DNA of 64,000 nucleotides from Aureococcus anophagefferens (lineage: Eukaryota; Sar; Pelagophyceae; Pelagomonadales; Pelagomonadaceae). Below are positions 22,850 through 34,535 of the stretch, one piece after another. A model generated the notes under the pieces. That model had not been told where the DNA came from. It searched no databases and worked only from the letters and a program-made list of their open reading frames with translations. The DNA is taken from the NCBI RefSeq assembly GCF_000186865.1, contig NW_008705597.1, positions 161,591-225,590 on the forward strand, given 5' to 3'. How positions within the stretch are numbered: the stretch's first letter is position 1; every line of letters begins with the position of its first letter. The position numbers were made by a program, and so were the translations under genes.

Positions 22850-23850
22850 GGCAGTATCATTAGAGCCACAGTAGCGAATCTTGCTTGAGGTAGGCTATGA
22901 GACCCTAAGTTAATTTTGCTCTTCGCGTTCAATACTACTCAACCTGGGCACAGGAAACTTTACTGGAATGATGAACATGGATGCTGCATAATTGCTGCCT
23001 TCTGTCCCAGGGCCGTTTGACATGACGGGTATCAGCTACTCTGCGGCTGGGGCTCGCCTATCCTATGTGCTTTCGCTTCGGGGACCATGTGTGATCTTTG
23101 ATACAGCCTGCTCTTCAAGCTTGGTTGCAACTCACGTTGGGCGTCGCTGCATGTAACACAGTGAGTGCGAATACTCGTTAATTATCGGACCCAATGCCAT
23201 ACTGCACCCAGCGGCTCATATTGCGCCTGCTTTCGCTGGGATGACGTCTATTTGTGGTCGCTGTTTTACGTTTGACTCTCGAGCTGATGGCTATCTTCGT
23301 GGTGAAGGGTGCGTCGGAGTCATGCTGGCCAACGAGGAAGCAGAATTACCACAAGGTGTGTTGAGATCCGCTGCTCGCCACAATGGGCAAAGCACGAGCT
23401 TTACAGCACCAAATGGATTGTCACAGTAACTTTTGCTATGAACCACCATCGATGATACGACTACTTTATTAGATGGTATGGTTGAGGCTCACGGAACAGG
23501 CACACTTTTGGGTGATCCAGTGGAAATCGGTGCGGTGGCGACCGTCATCTCCACCAGCAAAGCATGTGTCATTCTCGCGCTCAAGGGGAACCTCGGGCAC
23601 ATGGAATCAACTGCAGGAATATCTGGTGTTCTCAGGATTCTCATCGGCTTGCGTGAATACCATGTTGGTCGCAATGTATAATTACACGAAGTGAACCCTC
23701 AGATTTCACATCTGTTCTTATATTCTAATTCAATATTGTAGACTTGCGATACATTGGCGATACCAGCACTAAGACAATGTTGACATGCGAGGGTCAGCTC
23801 ATTTGGGTGGAGTGGAATCATCGCCCATGCGGTTTGTGACCATGGAGAAA
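22850..23850 (+). CDS. Ketosynthase KS6 (no intron)
   Basis: 'EPQ' then TAG 22872 on the second Gln of PQQ followed by '[11 protein letters not shown]'; '[19 protein letters not shown]' near 23010; Cys block '[12 protein letters not shown]' near 23100-23136; '[23 protein letters not shown]' region near 23240-23310; '[19 protein letters not shown]' near 23480-23540; '[14 protein letters not shown]' near 23575. Intronless group, close to KS12. Confidence 0.87.
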
Positions 23851-24029
23851 TCCTGGCCTCCGCTAGGCAGAGAGGCACATCGGTCTACTTCTCTTTGTAT
23901 CCCACCAAAAGAGGACTTGTCCGCGGTAGCGAAATCAAAGATATCGACTCCCATCATACCTACTTTGCACACCCTTTGCAAGAGAGTACCATGAACTTTT
24001 AGTTGAGGTCGGACAAGGTGTATTGTTTG

Positions 24030-24310
24030 GAAGTATTCTCAAGATGAGGCATCGCACTTTCCGATCATGTCGTGGCCGGTAGCACCCTATTTCCCGGGGT
24101 AGCTTATGTCGAGATTCCACGCGCCTGTGGAGAAACAGGGCCGGCGTTTACCTCTGTGTAAATTTTACGACCATGCCACTTACTAGGCTGATGTACATTG
24201 TGATACACACGACGAGGAAGTACATTCTCAATTTAGAGAGGCGGGGGTGCAATGCAGAGTGTCAGCTCTACCCTAAACGCCACCGGAAGTGTCTTCTGTG
24301 GAAATTTGTT
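24030..24310 (+). CDS. Dehydratase domain DH2 (N-terminal part)
   Basis: 'LSDHVVAGSTLFPGVAYVE' near 24054-24110 carries an intact HxxxGxxxxP. 'ILRPCHLL' follows. TAA stands before 'ILRPC' where the DH4/DH5 copies have 'VQFLRPC' (Gln-Phe). Confidence 0.75.
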
Positions 24311-25340
24311 CCCGCCTAATTTCCAAATTAATTATGCTATACTGCCTCTCATCTGCGATCACGATTTACAGTATCGTCTCTCGTTTGAGATGAATCACAT
24401 GCAGGCCGATGAGTGACTCCGGGGTCTCAACAAGAAAGAAGTCAGGGTCGGTAGCGACAGACCGTGTCGCACGGGCGTTCATTGATCACCCCTCGAGAGG
24501 CGTGCGCGGGCGATAGCAGTCAAATTTGCGCACATGTGCTAAGAGTTGAGGATAGCCTTGATGGTGAATGCTTTCACGTATTCTTTGTCCAAATGAAGGC
24601 CATGATATTTGCTCTTCTAAAGCCAGCTCAAGAGTATCTTGTGCGGCTGATTGTGGGCGCAGCTTTAATCATTGCAGCATTTTGTGGCACGCAGTTTCAA
24701 CTAAAAGACCCCCAGAGTGCGGCTCTTTGTGTTTTGTGAAATGGACCGAGAAGTCATTGGGAGTCCCACTGATGGAGAACAGGTCATGTTAGAGCATAGT
24801 TGTTTTCTGAATTGTTCGAAATGCTTCCATCCTAGTCGAGTATGTGCATCTTCAGTAATCTCTTCTCCATGAGAACGGGGATACAAAAATGGGTGGATTA
24901 GGGACCTTGAATTGCCGCCAATGTTTTCCTGCCTCTGCCGGATCTCAAAGTTGGAGATTACTCGGACACCTCTGTACATCATAGGACGCACTGTGGAGCT
25001 TACATTGAATGACTCGCCATGATGATTGCATCTCTATCCGGCATTGCCTCATCCTGGTCCTGGCTTGAAAGCTATGAGACTCGATGCAAATGCGAATTAA
25101 TTTGATCTCCTGGCCGGTAAAATAGTGTGTCCGTTCAGTATTCTTTTATGTGGAATAAGGTGAATTCCAAGACACGGGCGCTCTGTGAGTTCCTAGACTC
25201 GCATCCCGTGATCTTTGATTCCCTGAGCACCGCTGAAAAACTCCATTCACAGGGCCTCCGCTCGGGAGCTCTCATTTCCTGTCCCTACGCACCCAACCAA
25301 AATCCGGATTTCTTAACTACCCAATAAACTTAGTCTAATC
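24311..25340 (+). other. DH2-ACP5 region, domain not recognised
   Basis: About 1 kb. Open stretches occur (24464-24739, 25127-25327) but I cannot name a domain. Positionally it could hold the DH second half and a ketoreductase, yet no glycine-rich GxxGxxG nucleotide-binding motif is visible. Confidence 0.3.
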
Positions 25341-25369
25341 AGCGAGTTTGTCGATTGTTTTAGCCAACT

Positions 25370-25560
25370 GACAAGCACGGCAGTCTCATCCGACGCGCCA
25401 CTCATGTCAACTGGACTCGACTCTATCGGGGCCACTGAATTTTTAACGCAAATCGAATAGCGTATTGATACTGACTTCCCATCAACGCTGCTTTTCGACT
25501 ATCCATCAGTGCGTTCCATTGCTAGCTATTTAGACGCGTGTTTCCAGAGCCAGGATACCG
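25370..25560 (+). CDS. Acyl carrier protein ACP5
   Basis: 'APLMSTGLDSIGATEFLTQIE' near 25395-25459 with the serine, TAG, then 'PSTLLFDYPSVRSIASYL'. First of two adjacent carriers. Confidence 0.87.
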
Positions 25561-25639
25561 AGAGAGGCCACGGTGAGGTATTTTCATCTCCTGAATTGTT
25601 TTCAGGCGACTGTATCACACTCGAGACCACCACAGCTTT

Positions 25640-25815
25640 GCTTCCCAGCGCGTGTGGCACAATTGTAGGAGTTCACTCGCCACTAATCGTATCTTCTCTC
25701 AACTCATTCGCAGCAAAAACATTGCGAGGGTGATTAGCGACAGCTTTACCGCAGACGCTCCTGTTCGACCACCCGAGCGTCGGAGGAATAGTGAGCTTTG
25801 TTTCGAAGGATTTTG
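25640..25815 (+). CDS. Acyl carrier protein ACP6 (divergent)
   Basis: 'SPLIVSSLNSFAAKTLRG' near 25677-25730 then TGA, and 'PQTLLFDHPSVGGIVSFV' near 25752-25805. The usual G-x-D-S is changed to S-L-N-S, keeping the serine but losing the Asp. May be a poor substrate for the phosphopantetheinyl transferase. Confidence 0.7.
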
Positions 25816-25959
25816 TTGCTTCTAGCAAAGTGGGGCTGTTCAGTGATTAGCCCGCACACCATTTCGCTGAAGCGACTAGCGCGACATGACTCCTCGGTTG
25901 TAGCTTCATTCTGCCTGGGCCATCGTAGATTGGTTCTGGATTGAAAAAGCTCGTGACGA

Positions 25960-27195
25960 ATGCTTGAGTAACGAATTCCCATGTTCCCCTGGTGCGTTGG
26001 GAAAGGTTGTGGAGTGGCCTTGTGTCAATGTCATACGGGTGTTTTACCGAATTCTCATCAGACGCAGCTGCTTTTGGAGTTTCTAATGTAGAAGCTCGGG
26101 GCATGGACCCTTAAATGCTTGTGATCCTCGAAACAAGCTACCTCATGATTGGCGCATATGGCCACCAGTTGTCACCCGGAAGTACGCCAGTCGGATATTT
26201 TCTCGGTGCTGGCGGTGCTTTCCCGAGCGTGGGCGCTGATACTGTCCTAGGAGCCCCCCCAACCTACTCGGCAACTTCTGGGGCTCTTTCAGTGGCGTCT
26301 GGTCGTGTCTCGTACACGTTAAGACTCACAGGTCCGTGTTTGACCTCGGACACAGCATGCTCTTCATCACTTGTTGCGCTGCACTTGGCAGCGTCGAGTA
26401 TGAAGCTCGAGGAGTGTACTGTAGCCGCAGCAACGGGCGTCGGGATGCTCGCACAGGTGGTATCACGGACCTTTTCAGTGTTGGGCATGCTTTCTAATCT
26501 CGGCAGGTGTCACACATTCGATTGTCGAGCAGACGGATACTGCCGAGGAGAGGGATGTGGGACCTTTCTACTCGTTATGGACTCTGAAATTGGAGCGGCT
26601 CGCCTTGGTTCTGCTGTGCAGTAGGACGGTCCGAGCGCGAGCCTAACAGCACCAAATGGGTGATCCCAGAGGTGACTGATTTAGGCTGTTCTGAGATATT
26701 GTTCTCCTGCGTGTGCCCTGGAAGCACACGGCACGGGTACAGCCCTCGGGGATCCGATTGAGGCTTGTGGCTCTCTGAATCTTGAGCATTCATCAAACGA
26801 CGCTCGTTCGCAGGTCGGCGCTGCGATTTGGGCGCTGTGTAAACCTGGAAATGAGAGCATGCGTCGAGTTTAATGCGCCTCTCTGAAGTCCAACATGGGT
26901 CACCTGGAGGCCTCCGCGGCTGCTGCGGGTCTCGCTGCGCTTGTACTGGTGCCTCTTAGGATGTTCATGATCTCGGCCAATGCGCAGCTGAATCAGCTCT
27001 CCTTCACATGTGAATTTACTGTCATCTGCTCTCAGTTTTCGGCCCAGGTTAAACTCGCACCTATCTTCAATCGTAACGTCAAGATTCGAGTTGCCTAGCG
27101 AGCTGGCACCCCGAGACAGAGACGAATCGGGGCATCGCGCAGGCCGACTGAGTTCGTTTGGGTTCAGCGGGACCATCGCGCACGGGGCCTTTTGA
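25960..27195 (+). CDS. Ketosynthase KS7 (two introns)
   Basis: Linker 'TNSHVPLVRW' near 25972, then 'GMDP' and TAA 26112 where KS14 has CAG. Cys block '[12 protein letters not shown]' near 26350-26385, '[18 protein letters not shown]' region near 26504-26555, TAG, TGA 26661 and TGA 26673 in the 'VQQDG...SQR' stretch, [14 protein letters not shown] near 26724-26762, '[12 protein letters not shown]' near 26887, end motif '[14 protein letters not shown]' near 27154-27192. Its 3' half is nearly identical to KS8 and KS9. Confidence 0.87.
26763..26813 (+). other. Intron in KS7 after GDPIE (GC-AG)
   Basis: 51 nt, donor GCTTGT, acceptor CGCAG|G, phase 0. The KS9 copy is one base longer, which would break the frame if this were exon. 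Confidence 0.75.
26990..27047 (+). other. Second intron in KS7 (GA-AG, tentative donor)
   Basis: About 58 nt joining 'NAQL' to 'LNSHLSSI'. The acceptor CCCAG|G is clear; the donor that keeps phase 2 is GA, as in some dinoflagellate introns. Two bases shorter in KS8 and KS9. Confidence 0.55.
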
Positions 27196-28225
27196 TATTC
27201 TTTTGGCATACGGCAAAAAAAGCCACGAGCACTATCACATTTCCGTGCTTAACAGCCAGCAGGTTTCAACCAGCTGAGGCTCTCCAAGCTCCAATTTCCA
27301 GTCATGGGCCAACGAGGTCTCACAAAGTTTTGTTTATTATGCAACGCTGATTTGTGATGGTGGTATAACACGAGTATCTGCGGCAGCACTCACTGAGTAG
27401 TGCAGGTTAACACTCGAACTGTCTAGCTATGAGTGTGCTTGACAAATTTTAGTGCCACGAGTCTTCGTCGGCCATTTTTTAGCTGATTGATTTCATCAGC
27501 CACAGGACTATCTCAAGAAGTCAAGGCGCGCCTAAGCACGATAGTTGGCCCGCAATCCTCGACGGAGGACACAGGCTCTCCCTCAAACCTCGCTGAAGAG
27601 CAGTGATAACCGCACACCGAGATGGTTACATTTCAAGAGGAGTAGGGCACGCTGAAGGAGCATCGGGTTATTTTGGTCATTGGCGAAATGAACTACTTGT
27701 GCAATTTTCTCACATAAACGTTCATTTGATATTCATGATTTTGCTACCTGCGTGTATCTATTGAGACTCCCAAACACTTGTAATCACTCACGCTAAGAAA
27801 CAAAATACTAGTTCCGTGTGAAACTCTGGATCTCGTGTTTGTATTCCTGTGTCTATTAAACCCAAGATTGCCGTTTTGATCACCGTTTTGGACTCTGAGA
27901 TGCATCCAAAGCTAGTCTTCGTGTCAGAAGATGATCATCTGTTGTTCATAAATCGTGTCGTCAGGAGGCCATCCATACAGAGACTCGAGCAACACTACAG
28001 CCGATTCTGAAGACATGCTAATGGACAGATAATCTGGGAAGGATTCGATCAAGATATCACAGCTAGTTTACAATCGCTGCTGTGACAGCGTAGGTTCTCT
28101 GATTAGTGTTATTCTCATGATTCCAATCGTTGCAGTGTTTGCACATTGTGGGATCTTAAGGCTCGAAGAGTACCACTTATCCCTCTAGCATGCCAAGGAT
28201 CATCACAACATTTAAACTGATCTTG
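27196..28225 (+). other. KS7-ACP7 region, nothing recognised
   Basis: 1 kb, A+T-rich in the middle (27700-27860). No DH, KR or other motif visible. Frames of KS7's last exon and ACP7 agree. Confidence 0.3.
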
Positions 28226-28229
28226 CAAC

Positions 28230-28470
28230 GTTCGTGCCAAGCTCGAATTGTGTCAGCGCTAGGATGGTATGATCCATCGTGTGTTGAGTAGTCGGTACGT
28301 CTATTGGTCCGAGTACTCCGCTGATGTCTGTTGGGCTCGATTCCATCTCTGTGATCGAGCTCACCCGAGCGCTCTGCGTGGAGACTTGACTAGAGATACC
28401 AGCGACCATACTTTTCAGCCACCCCACACTAGACTCTGTGACGGCCTTGATGTCGTCTGAGTTTGATCAC
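28230..28470 (+). CDS. Acyl carrier protein ACP7
   Basis: 'PLMSVGLDSISVIELTRAL' near 28320-28377 with the serine, TGA, then 'PATILFSHPTLDSVTAL'. Similar to ACP1. Same frame as KS8. Confidence 0.84.
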
Positions 28471-28639
28471 AAACTCTATGGGATGCAAACGCTGGTGTGT
28501 TTTGGACACGCAGGCCTTTCATGTGTGTCGTGCATGCCGCCACTTGAGCAAACTAGCATACAAGTGGCGATCCTATCAAAAAGCTACCAGCTAGCAGGGT
28601 CGCTGGGCTTTGATTCTCCATTGTGCCTGCTGTCAATCT

Positions 28640-29900
28640 GTGCGCATGCTACGAATTCAACCGTCCCGGCTGCACGATGGGTAACAAAAGTGTTTGAAGT
28701 CGCTGCGACGTATGGATCGTTCATGAGCCCCAACTAGTCTGGACTTGATACGGGTGCTTTTGGAGTCCCTTCCCGTGAAGCAAAAGTGATGGATCCACAG
28801 CAAAAGCTTGTTCTACAAGCTGGGTACAGCGCGTTGCAATGAGGTCATCCGAATATTATTCCAGAGAGAGAAGTGTTCCGAGATATCCTAGTCTATTCAG
28901 ATGTTGGCGTCTTTGTTGGCGTCGAGCCAAGCGGATTCTAAGGTTGCAAAGAGGCTGGGTTCTCTGCAAGCAGTGGGGCCCTCTCCACCACCTCGGGTCG
29001 ACTGTCCTACACACTAGGGCTTGTTGGCCCATGCTATTCAGTCGACACTTCATGTGCATCTTCGCTGGCAGCATTGCACATATGCGTCGTAACCATCGAG
29101 TGTGACAGAAATTTCTGACATGGTATTTGTGCAGGAACCAAGGTCCTAGGTGAGGCCACTAGTGTGCTGGTGTCGTTCGGCGGGATGACTTCGCTGTGTG
29201 GGTGATGCCACACGTTCGATCGCCGCGCTGACGGATACTGCCGCGGCGAAGGCTGCGGAGCTTTTTTGCTTTCACCACAGCCCTCACTCACCCCTGAAGT
29301 CGTAGTCCTTGGCTCGGCAGTGCAGCAAGATGGTCCGAGTGCAAGCCTGACTGCACCAAATGGCTTGTCGCAAAGGTGACTAATTGAATCAGTCCAAGAT
29401 GATAATACTCTCGCTCCAGGGCTGGAAGCGCACGGCACGGGTACAGCCCTCGGGGATCCGATTGAGGCTTGTGGCTCTCTGAATCTTGAGCATTCATCAA
29501 ACGACGCTCGTTCGCAGGTCGGGGCTGCAATTGGGGCGCTGTGTAAACCTGGAAATGAGAGCATGCGTCGAGTTTAATGCGCCTCTCTGAAGTCCAACAT
29601 GGGTCACCTGGAGGCCTCCGCGGCTGCTGCGGGTCTCGCTGCGCTTGTACTGGTGCCTCTTAGGATGTCCATGATCTCGGTCAATGCGCAGCTGAATCAG
29701 TTCTCCTTCACATGTGAATTTACTGTCATCTGCTCAGTTTTCGGCCCAGGTTAAACTCGCACCTATCTTCAATCGTAACGTCAAGTTTCGAGTTGCCTAG
29801 CGAGCTGACACCCCGAGACAGAGACGAATCGGGGCATCGCGCAGGCCGACTGAGTTCGTTTGGGTTCAGCGGGACCATCGCGCACGGGGCATTCGTTTGC
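28640..29900 (+). CDS. Ketosynthase KS8 (two introns)
   Basis: Linker '[10 protein letters not shown]', '[13 protein letters not shown]' near 28788-28826 with both Gln codons intact, Cys block '[12 protein letters not shown]' near 29044-29080, TGA 29203 on the Arg of GRCHTFD, intact '[15 protein letters not shown]' near 29320-29362, TGA 29377 after SQR, '[14 protein letters not shown]' near 29425-29466, '[12 protein letters not shown]' near 29590, end motif near 29850-29895. It serves as the sense reference for several stops in KS7 and KS9. Confidence 0.87.
29467..29517 (+). other. Intron in KS8 after GDPIE (GC-AG)
   Basis: 51 nt copy of the KS7 intron, donor GCTTGT, acceptor CGCAG|G. Confidence 0.72.
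29694..29749 (+). other. Second intron in KS8 (GA-AG, tentative donor)
   Basis: 56 nt, two bases shorter than in KS7. After removal the frame equals that of cassette B downstream (anchors from 30693 on). Confidence 0.55.
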
Positions 29901-30395
29901 TAAGGGCATCTTGGCCAATGTGTTGCGTCTAGAGTGATTATATGTCTGTATCGTACTGAACAACAGGTGCGGTTTGGCAAGAGGCTGGCATTCATTTCGA
30001 GCTCAGCAAATAGCAAGTCCGCGAGTACTCATTTACTACAGAATGAAGCAGAAGGGTCAAGAATGATGTGCGTCTACGTGATTCTCATGCCGCTCGTGCT
30101 CACTTCGGACTAGCAATGTCTTCGTGAAATTCGCTTCAACCTCGTATCACACACTCACGACAGCCTGCTTGGTTGTAGTCTAGACCTGTAAACAAATGAT
30201 TGGACTGTTCTCACACAGCGTCCTGTGCCAACAGTGATCGCGTGCGGTAGAATACATGACCACCATCATGCTCCAGTTCAGAAGCCCCTTTTTGAACTAG
30301 CAAATTCGGATAAACATTTCACGAGCACCTAGACGCTTGGAGTGCTTATTCTTTGCGGTCATGGTCAGGTTGTGTTGTAGCTCCCAAGTAGCGAA
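29901..30395 (+). other. KS8 to cassette B spacer
   Basis: About 500 nt, no domain recognised; stops in all frames at ordinary density. Confidence 0.3.
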
Positions 30396-30690
30396 AAGTG
30401 CCATCAACTATCTTCTTGATTTTTCCTATTATCACTGGCTGCTCTCCTGAATGACGGTGAAGTTGGGACTCCAAAAGACATACTCGCAATCAATATGATG
30501 TCAGATGCGTAACACGGTGCGCGGTCGACTTATCTATACGGTGCAACGCTCTCGGATTAGGCTCCGCGATTCTTTGTCGCAGACGCATCGTCCCAGGATA
30601 ATAGTGTCATGGCAAGTGGGATCCACATGTAGCGACGCAGCGCCTCATTGCCTCCGAGAATCGATGGAAATATGACCCTCAAACATGCGT
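30396..30690 (+). CDS. Conserved pre-HCS block, cassette B, function unknown
   Basis: Aligns with 43640-43990 in cassette C: 'AALLNDGEVGTPKDILAIN' against 'AALDSGNSWSPKGVLAID', and 'APRFFVADAS' against 'LPRFLVVNAS'. One TAG in 'GIHM*RR' faces CAG in C; another before 'APRFF' faces CGG. The conservation between cassettes shows it is coding, but I do not recognise the fold. Confidence 0.5.
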
Positions 30691-31900
30691 CTGGTGGCAT
30701 CGCCGCCCTGTCCTATTACGCTCCAGCCTTGGCTTTCTGAGCTTCCAACGCAGAAGCATTCCACATCAGTCCCGGCAGATATACGATTGGGCGTGGACAG
30801 GAAAACATAACTTTTCTGAGCGACAATGAAGACACCGTTTCGCTGGCATTATCGAGCCTTAGTTGACTACTTCGACAAAGCGAGCTAGCCTGTAAGGAGA
30901 TTGGGCGCCTCGAGGTTGGCACGGAGAGTGCGGTAGATCGCGGCAAGTCCACCAAATCTTTTTTGATGTCATTCTTTGAAGCTGATGATAACCATGGTGT
31001 TGAAGGGGTCGACACATTCAACGCCTGCTATGGCGGGACCAATGCGTTATTCAACACCACAAACTGGATTCAGAGCCGAGCCTATGATGGCGCATATGCT
31101 GTTGTGGTCTGCTCCGACCCGGCGGTCCATCCGGATCCCGCTTATATCTCTGGCATCGGAGCGTCCTCGATATCTCTTGCCGCGGCTGCTTAGGCACCCT
31201 TATCGCTTCAGCGAGAGCGCACAACCTTTATCAAGCACTCGTGGGACTTTTATCGGCCTGTTGGTTGGCACACAAATGACGCGATTATGGACATAATCAT
31301 CGCAACAGGTCAATATGAGGAGGCAATGATGTGGTGCCAGAGTCAGTTCAGTGCCATAAAAGGATCAACTGACCTACTGTTGATGTCAAACCTCGTAGTG
31401 TACCACAATAACGCTCCTTATCACTCCAAGAGGAACCTGAGGCTCATGTGTGAAGCGATGTATGGTAAACTCACCAAAGCTCAACACGAGGGATTGTTCC
31501 AGGACCATGTTGAGGCTGGCATTGCCATTAGTGCCCAAAACGCCACCACCTACACGTGTCCGCTCTATGCTAGTCTACTATCACTGGCTCTGACGTCTCG
31601 TGATAGCCTTGCTAGCCAACATATTCTGTGCATGTCGTATGGATCCGGCTGCGCCGCTAGTATGTATGGACTTGAGGCTTCTGCTACGCCCTTGCACACT
31701 TCAGATGTGCTTGCTAGTCTCTGCAGTCGACGGTAGAGATCGATAGAGAACGCCTTATTCTTTGTTAACACTTTCGAGATGACTCATGGATGATTCGGAT
31801 ACCAACCGTCACATTACAAGGGCCGTTAGGATGCAGCCTTTTACCTTGAGAGTGTCAGTTTGATAGGTGTCCGTACTTATGAAGCGTATTCTGCGGCAAC
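30690..31900 (+). CDS. HMG-CoA synthase-like domain, cassette B (HCS-B)
   Basis: 'GIAALSYYAPALAF' near 30696, 'GRYTIGRGQENITFLSD' near 30775-30825, TGA 30864 where HCS-C has AGA, 'GRLEVGTESAVDRGKST' near 30902, Cys block 'NACYGGTNALF' near 31020-31052, 'HSWDFYRPVGW' near 31239, His block 'YHNNAPYHSKRNLRLM' near 31401-31448, 'YGSGCAASMYGL' near 31638. CAG-CGA-GAG at 31209-31217 correspond to TAG-TGA-TAG in HCS-C. 'MTHG' is followed by TGA in both B and C. Confidence 0.9.
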
Positions 31901-32505
31901 TTTGCTGAAGGTAGACTCGCATGAATTTTCTCGTGTCGTCTGCATTGAGTTGATGAACGACTCCGTGACCGACTAGCTGCTTGCGGAGCTCATACCAGCC
32001 CTTGATCCGCATCGAATCATCGCTTTTGTATTTGCAACCGCGGGGGGTTGTGGCGTCGAAAGCGCCATAGCAGAGAGAGGCTTCTTTGGTGAGGTTGTCC
32101 ATCGCAGTGGTTACCCAGTGGTATTTGCGAGTCATGGGCAAACATCAGGAGGGCACTTACTCATCCTGGCGGTCGCAGACCTTGTGCTTGCGACATCCGA
32201 ATCCAAAGTTTCCTTTGCTCTAACGCGCCATCAACGCTATGGTATCATTCCCCTGGCGCTTCGTAGACGTGCTAGAACTCACCTCATTTGGCGGTGGGTG
32301 TTACTTCTAGAGGAGCTTGATGCGGCCACAGCATAGAGGAGCGGGCTGGTCGACATTGTTACTTCGATTGAGGAAGAGCATAACTTACTTTTGTGTCTAG
32401 ATCTGCTTCCAGAGTCGAAGGTCTCGAAGGGCAACATCCGGGGAGACTCCCTGGAGTTCGCCATGGGCTAGCAGGTTCCGATGTATCGCCTTGGAGTCAT
32501 GACCA
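31901..32505 (+). CDS. Crotonase-type domain ECH1, cassette B
   Basis: 'IIAFVFATAGGCGVESAIAERG' near 32019 and 'YPVVFASHGQTSGGHLLILAVADLVLATSES' near 32113-32205 form the crotonase core, then 'LRRRARTHLIWRWVLLLEELDAATA' near 32259-32333. Close to ECH1 of cassette C. Likely dehydratase of the beta-branching set. TAG in 'TD*LL' near 31974 faces a Ser codon (TCG) in C. Confidence 0.78.
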
Positions 32506-33090
32506 CCAATTCATCGATGCACATTACGCAACCACTTCGGTTTAGGTTTCCTCTGGCAGGGGTTGGGGAGATGATGGTGGACAAAGGCTCTTGCTCCGCT
32601 GAGTAGATGTACAACCTTCAGAGCAAAGGGGTCGATGGGACCCATGCCATGGTGCTGTGGATGGGTTCCGAGACTCAAGGAGCGCGCTTGGGTTTTCATG
32701 CTGATGCAATTTTGCGACTGCGGAGCGCGGCCTTACAGTAGCGCGCATCATGATTCATTTGAAATACTCTCGCAGACCTGTGAGCTCCCCTGCTTGGTAT
32801 TTTGCGTGGATCGTGTTTGCACCTGTCCAATTGGATGTTAGATGCTGACTGGAGGACTCGCGAAACTCAAGCGCACAGAGCAAGGACAGCTGAGCACGCT
32901 CACAGTTTCGAACCCACTAAAGCAGAGACCGCAGACCTACTCGGCACAGGCGTCATTTCAGCATTTCACGATATTTCCTCCAGGGCTCATTAACATGCAC
33001 TTACCCTCGCATACACTGTGACCCTGGCTCCTCGCGCTGGGGCCTGAAACACCACTATGCTGCTACGACCCAGCTCCAGATTGGCAAGTT
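32506..33090 (+). CDS. Second crotonase-like block (ECHb), cassette B
   Basis: 'FPLAGVGEMMVDKGS' near 32550, 'MYNLQSKGVDGTHAMVL' near 32607, 'NWMLDADWRT' near 32829-32858, 'GVISAFHDISS' near 32950 and 'HALTLAYTVTLAPRAGA' near 32995-33045 followed by TGA (CGG in C). Same order as 45800-46395. Looks like a third crotonase fold with altered active-site glycine loop. Confidence 0.5.
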
Positions 33091-33439
33091 GCGATAACGC
33101 AGATGCCTCTTGATGCGAGGAATATCAACCAAGCTTCTCATCAGAGAAAATGCTTATCACTTGACGCAACATGTCCCCCTTCACCTCGCAGGAGATCCGC
33201 ACATGATGGGATCTAGCGACACTTTTCAGATCAAGTGGATGAAATTACTTTAGTCTTCAAACTTCTGTTCAAATATGACGTGTTGAAACATCAGTAGCAG
33301 ATATCTTATCTGATGCTCATCTCGGAAACGTACCAGGCCTTCTGTCTAGTGGAAGTACAGAGATCGCAAAGCCAATGCAAATACCCCTTTTATCGACCGC
33401 GGATCTGGTGACCTGTATCCCCGGCCTCCGAGTTTGAAA

Positions 33440-33880
33440 AGCATTCAAATTAGCAAGGCGATAACTTCAGACGCTGGTCGAAGAAATGCACACGCACAAC
33501 CTCCTGCGGTTTTACTTGGCTGGACTTGGCATCTCAAGCATTGATATGATTGTGCGCCACCTGTAGCCCAACTCTCATCAGCACTTGGTGTGCTGCGATA
33601 TTGGTTTATGAGAAAACAACCCCGCCTTTTTACAAACACTTGCTCGTGCTCTCTGTTGTTGCTGATTGCCGACGACACTCGTTCTCCTAGCGGACAGAAA
33701 GTCGGAGATTGGGCCACTAATATTGGCGTCAGACCTGTTGATTGTAGAAACGTAAGGCACTCGCACCACGGATTGGCATACAGCAGCATTTAGCACCAAT
33801 ATGCTATGCTCCAAGAAAAATGCCATGGCACACATCAACATGAAGGAATACTTCCGCTCCTTGTCGATAGCTGAAGTCGT
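33440..33880 (+). other. Cassette linker block B, function unknown
   Basis: 'FYLAGLGISSIDMIVRHL' near 33508 then TAG and 'PNSHQHLVCCDIG', 'LARALCCC' then TGA where cassette C has AAA, 'LPTTLVLLADRKSEIGPL' and 'ASDLLIVE'. Strongly similar to 46720-46975. Not recognised. Confidence 0.5.
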
Positions 33881-34535
33881 CCTGGTTGCTGCCAGAGTCC
33901 TATCCAGGGTGACATCAGACGACCAACGAATGCGACTCAGTCGCCTGCATTTCTCAGCTCACTCGGCTTGCCTTGTCGAATTGAACGACCCTGCTCATTT
34001 CAACGGGGAAAGTCTCGAACTCATGTCGGATTTGAAGTAGTGCTTCATCTCTGCAGATAAAGTAACAGCGTAGTGACAACTGTGTGCAGTGGTCTTGCAA
34101 GGAGTCGGCGCACACTTCTGCACGGGTGGACGGCTCGAGAAAAACGGCATGGACCACCAGGGTATTTCGATTCACGAACCCCTAAAGAAAATGAGCATCA
34201 ACAGCGAAGTCGCCATCCGCCTGAGGAAGCTTGCTGTCGCAACAATTGGGGCAGTGCATGGTAAGCTCATCGGTGGCGGGGTCGCCCTTGCCCTGGCAGC
34301 ACAGTGCCGCGTTTGTTCGGGCAAGGCAATGTTCAACTTTGGCAACCTCCCTCGCGGAATGAACCCCTTATTTATGCTGAGCCGTTCCTTGCCTCTTGTG
34401 GCCGGATGGTCGGAAGCAATGGTCATGTTTATCGAAGATCCTACAATCACTGCCAAGGCTGCATGGCAAATGGGCATTGTCGATGGTGTCGTGAATACTG
34501 TCGGCCACGCTAAGGGCATAGCTTGAATTTAAGTT
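33881..34535 (+). CDS. Crotonase domain ECH2, cassette B
   Basis: 'LNDPAHFNGESLELMSDLK' near 33981, 'VVLQGVGAHFCTGGRLEK' near 34089-34142, 'AVHGKLIGGGVALALAAQ' near 34251-34304, 'FNFGNLPRGMNPLFMLSRSLPL' region near 34331-34398. Long open stretch 34089-34526. Classical two-strand oxyanion hole. Expected decarboxylase of the HCS series. Confidence 0.88.

Larger units (their letters stand above)
26484..27195 (+). repeat. Near-identical KS 3' half, copy 1 of 3
   Basis: Matches 37166-37870 almost base for base and 29420-29895 from the EAHGTGT block on. The visible length differences between the three copies fall in the two predicted introns. Confidence 0.9.

Noticed and set aside
24568..24792. 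Possible membrane segment in the DH2-ACP5 region (hydrophobic stretch near 24640-24690)
   Set aside because: A single hydrophobic run in one of several open frames, in a region without recognised domain; not enough to call a membrane protein.
28839..29564. Overlapping + and - open frames in KS8
   Set aside because: KS8 itself reads in another frame with all KS motifs; these are shadows.
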